Below are positions 62,460-64,000 of a stretch of DNA of 64,000 nt, piece after piece (the stretch's first letter is position 1; each line of letters begins with the position of its first letter). The notes below the pieces were generated by a model. The model was not told where the DNA came from. It ran no database searches and saw only the letters and a program-made list of their open reading frames with translations. The translations under genes and the position numbers were made by a program. This stretch comes from Rallus limicola (taxonomy: Eukaryota > Chordata > Aves > Gruiformes > Rallidae): NCBI GenBank assembly GCA_022605955.1, contig JAKCOZ010000003.1:51088179-51152178 (forward strand), in the 5' to 3' direction.

Positions 62460-62617
62460 TGGGTTTGGCTGAGATGGAGTTAATTTTCCTGACAGCAGCC
62501 CTCACAGCGCTGTGCTCTTATTTTTCTCTCCTCTCTGTCCTGCTGAAGGTGGGGAGGGTAGTGGGCTGGGGGGCAATAGAGTGGCTTGGTGGGTACCTAC
62601 CAAGTTAAACTACCACA
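62460..62617 (+). repeat. 5' LTR with internal deletion
   Basis: The start TGGGTTTGGCTGAGATGGAG followed by TTAATTTTC and the end AAGTTAAACTACCACA match the two edges of an LTR family that is widespread in birds. The segment is only about 158 bases, while related LTRs as I recall them are several hundred, so the middle, including promoter elements, appears to be missing. Confidence 0.65.
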
Positions 62618-62625
62618 GTAATTTT

Positions 62626-62643
62626 TGGTGTGAAACCTGGGGC
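62626..62643 (+). other. Primer-binding-site-like sequence of the retrovirus
   Basis: TGGTGTGAAACCTGGGGC lies eight bases after the LTR end. TGG at the start and the G-rich end are typical of a tRNA primer site; the tRNA cannot be assigned with confidence because the copy is mutated. Confidence 0.45.
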
Positions 62644-62763
62644 ACGGCAGCAGCAGTTTTGTACTATGTGTACTGTAGCTACAGTTGTTACTAAGCACCA
62701 AGCTCCCGTGCGGGTTGCAGAGTTCACTAGCTGCACTGCTTATCTCTTTATTTTGCTGAGTTT

Positions 62764-62920
62764 GGGAACATGTTAATACAAACAATGGCTCTGCTTTGCC
62801 CTGGCCCTGATGGCCTTACTGTGCGGTTCGTGGGGAGGATGAAGGAGCTAGGGAACACGCCAGTACAAAGGATGGCTGCGTGCCTAGCCCTGACACTGGC
62901 GGTATTGCTGTGCTGGGGGA
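62764..62920 (+). repeat. Imperfect direct duplication in the retroviral leader
   Basis: GGGAACATGTTAATACAAAC-AATGGCT at 62764 and GGGAACACGCCAGTACAAAG-GATGGCT at 62851 start two similar blocks of about 63 bases (both continue through CCCTG and a GCTGTGC/ACTGTGC stretch), with a period of 87 bases. Confidence 0.7.
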
Positions 62921-64000
62921 GCTACCTTGTGGACAGACCGAGGGAATGCATCTCTCTGGCTATGCAGGACAGATGCGGATGATTTTATTGGGCAGGCCAA
63001 GGTTCACCCTTATGTGAGCTGATTAATATTACTAATTAACGCTGTTGGCATATTCTGGGTTTTGTGGAATTTGGTCTGATCCTGATCTTAGAGAAGACAA
63101 GTCTTGGGTAGGCAATACTGAAATGTGCCCTGAGGCAGCCGGGCCCTATGCGCAAGGGTGTGTGGGATTTAGGCATGTTCCTAGGACAGTTATTACCTCC
63201 CATGACCTAGGACTGTACACCTGGACTGGCAAGCAACCCTAGCAAACGGATGTGCCACCTGATAGAAGGGTGCCTTCCCTACACCAGTGAAAACCAGCAG
63301 CATCTAGCATTGCACTGGGGCCTGGCCTGTACCTACTGAGCCACAGTGCAGTACTCCAGTACTCCCAGAGGACTGTGGTTAAGCAGGGATCCAAACCACA
63401 TCTGAGGACACTCTGGTTGAAATAGGAACCTAAGCAACATCTACAGTAATTGCCCCTGTGGTGAAAAAGAAGCAGTTGACAAGGAGGCCAAAGGATCCAT
63501 ATCACCAATTAGTAAAGGAGGAGGAAGAAGAGGATGAAAGGTCTGGTCAGAAAGCCAGGCCTTCAGCAAAGAAGTGGGTGGAAGGAGTGAAATAGACAGG
63601 GAGCAGAAACTGCCTGGCCTTTAACCTCATTAGAACTTTGAGGTATGCAGGAAGATTACAGCTGCCAGCCAGGTGAGCAGATTGCTGCCTGGCTGCTTCA
63701 GTGCTGCAATAATGGGGCTGACAGTTACTGGAAGGTAAGGAAGTCCCACAACAGGAATGCTTTGCTAGGAACCTGGATGGTGAGAACTGGAAAAGAAGCA
63801 GCAATTTTCAGCCTCTGGAGAAGTCTCCTCTCAAGCATAAGGGCAAGATAGCCATTCAAGGAAGACCTTGTTAACTCCCCAGGAAAGCAGACTATTGCAG
63901 ATGAAAGCATCCAGTATCTGAGAGGATTAATGGTGCTGGAAGTCATCTCCAGTGATTTAGGTGATGATGAGGTCTCCAGAGATCCAGAGGATGTCCTGTG

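Larger units (their letters stand above)
62460..64000 (+). mobile_element. Degenerate endogenous retrovirus, 5' part, cut by window end
   Basis: An old proviral copy in plus orientation inside the RAB3C intron, antisense to that gene. In order it shows a shortened 5' LTR (62460-62617), a primer-binding-site-like stretch (62626-62643), a leader of about 750 bases with an internal imperfect duplication, and a gag-like region from about 63440. That region contains an acidic Lys/Glu-rich stretch closed by an in-frame TAG (at about 63593-63595), then from about 63650 short Trp- and Leu-rich segments that look like avian ERVL-type Gag but are split by frameshifts and stops. No pol or env is in view. 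It is coding-dead as far as seen. ERVL (class III) assignment is from pattern memory and tentative. Confidence 0.75.

Overview
The window is vertebrate nuclear DNA, almost certainly from a bird. The genes are split into short exons separated by kilobase introns. The recognisable interspersed repeats are CR1 LINE 3' ends, two of them carrying readable reverse-transcriptase coding sequence on the minus strand, plus an LTR retroelement whose LTR edges look like a family common in birds. The intergenic space is compact. The species cannot be named from this sequence. PDE4D and RAB3C are neighbours in mammals too; in chicken PDE4D lies on the Z chromosome, so Z linkage is likely but not shown here.

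Layout. Bases 1-25370 are the 3' half of PDE4D on the plus strand. The window opens inside an intron of the long isoforms. A 48-base first exon at 1815-1862 encodes MPEANYLLSVSWGYIK, the private N-terminus of the brain-enriched supershort isoform PDE4D6. Nine shared exons follow (8363-8456 to 20598-21008). Joined, the ten exons give one open frame of 1551 bases, or 516 residues, so the complete coding sequence of this isoform lies in the window. One intron (13251-13342) starts with GC instead of GT. The stop codon is followed by a 3' UTR of about 4.4 kb with three proximal and at least two distal poly(A) signals, a cluster of miR-101/miR-144 seed matches and a palindromic transposon remnant.

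Bases 25371 to about 51880 are intergenic and hold no recognised gene. They contain two minus-strand CR1 copies (34677-35180 and 42979-43845), a CA microsatellite, small tandem duplications, and an isolated CpG island at 45240-45735 with a TATA box, GC boxes and a splice-donor-like site, which may be an unannotated promoter.

Bases from about 51880 to 60161 are the 3' end of RAB3C on the minus strand: the last coding exon (60161-59974, ending in the prenylation motif C-G-C) and a probable long 3' UTR with an old CR1 fragment. The two genes are convergent, tail to tail, with stop codons about 39 kb apart. RAB3C intron follows, and from 62460 to the window edge a degenerate endogenous retrovirus lies in it, antisense to RAB3C.

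PDE4D6 hydrolyses cAMP; RAB3C is a synaptic-vesicle small GTPase. Both are expressed in neurons, but nothing here links them beyond conserved neighbourhood. I found no clearly new biological system. The best leads are the orphan CpG island promoter, the seed-site cluster beyond the proximal poly(A) signals, and the GC-AG intron.
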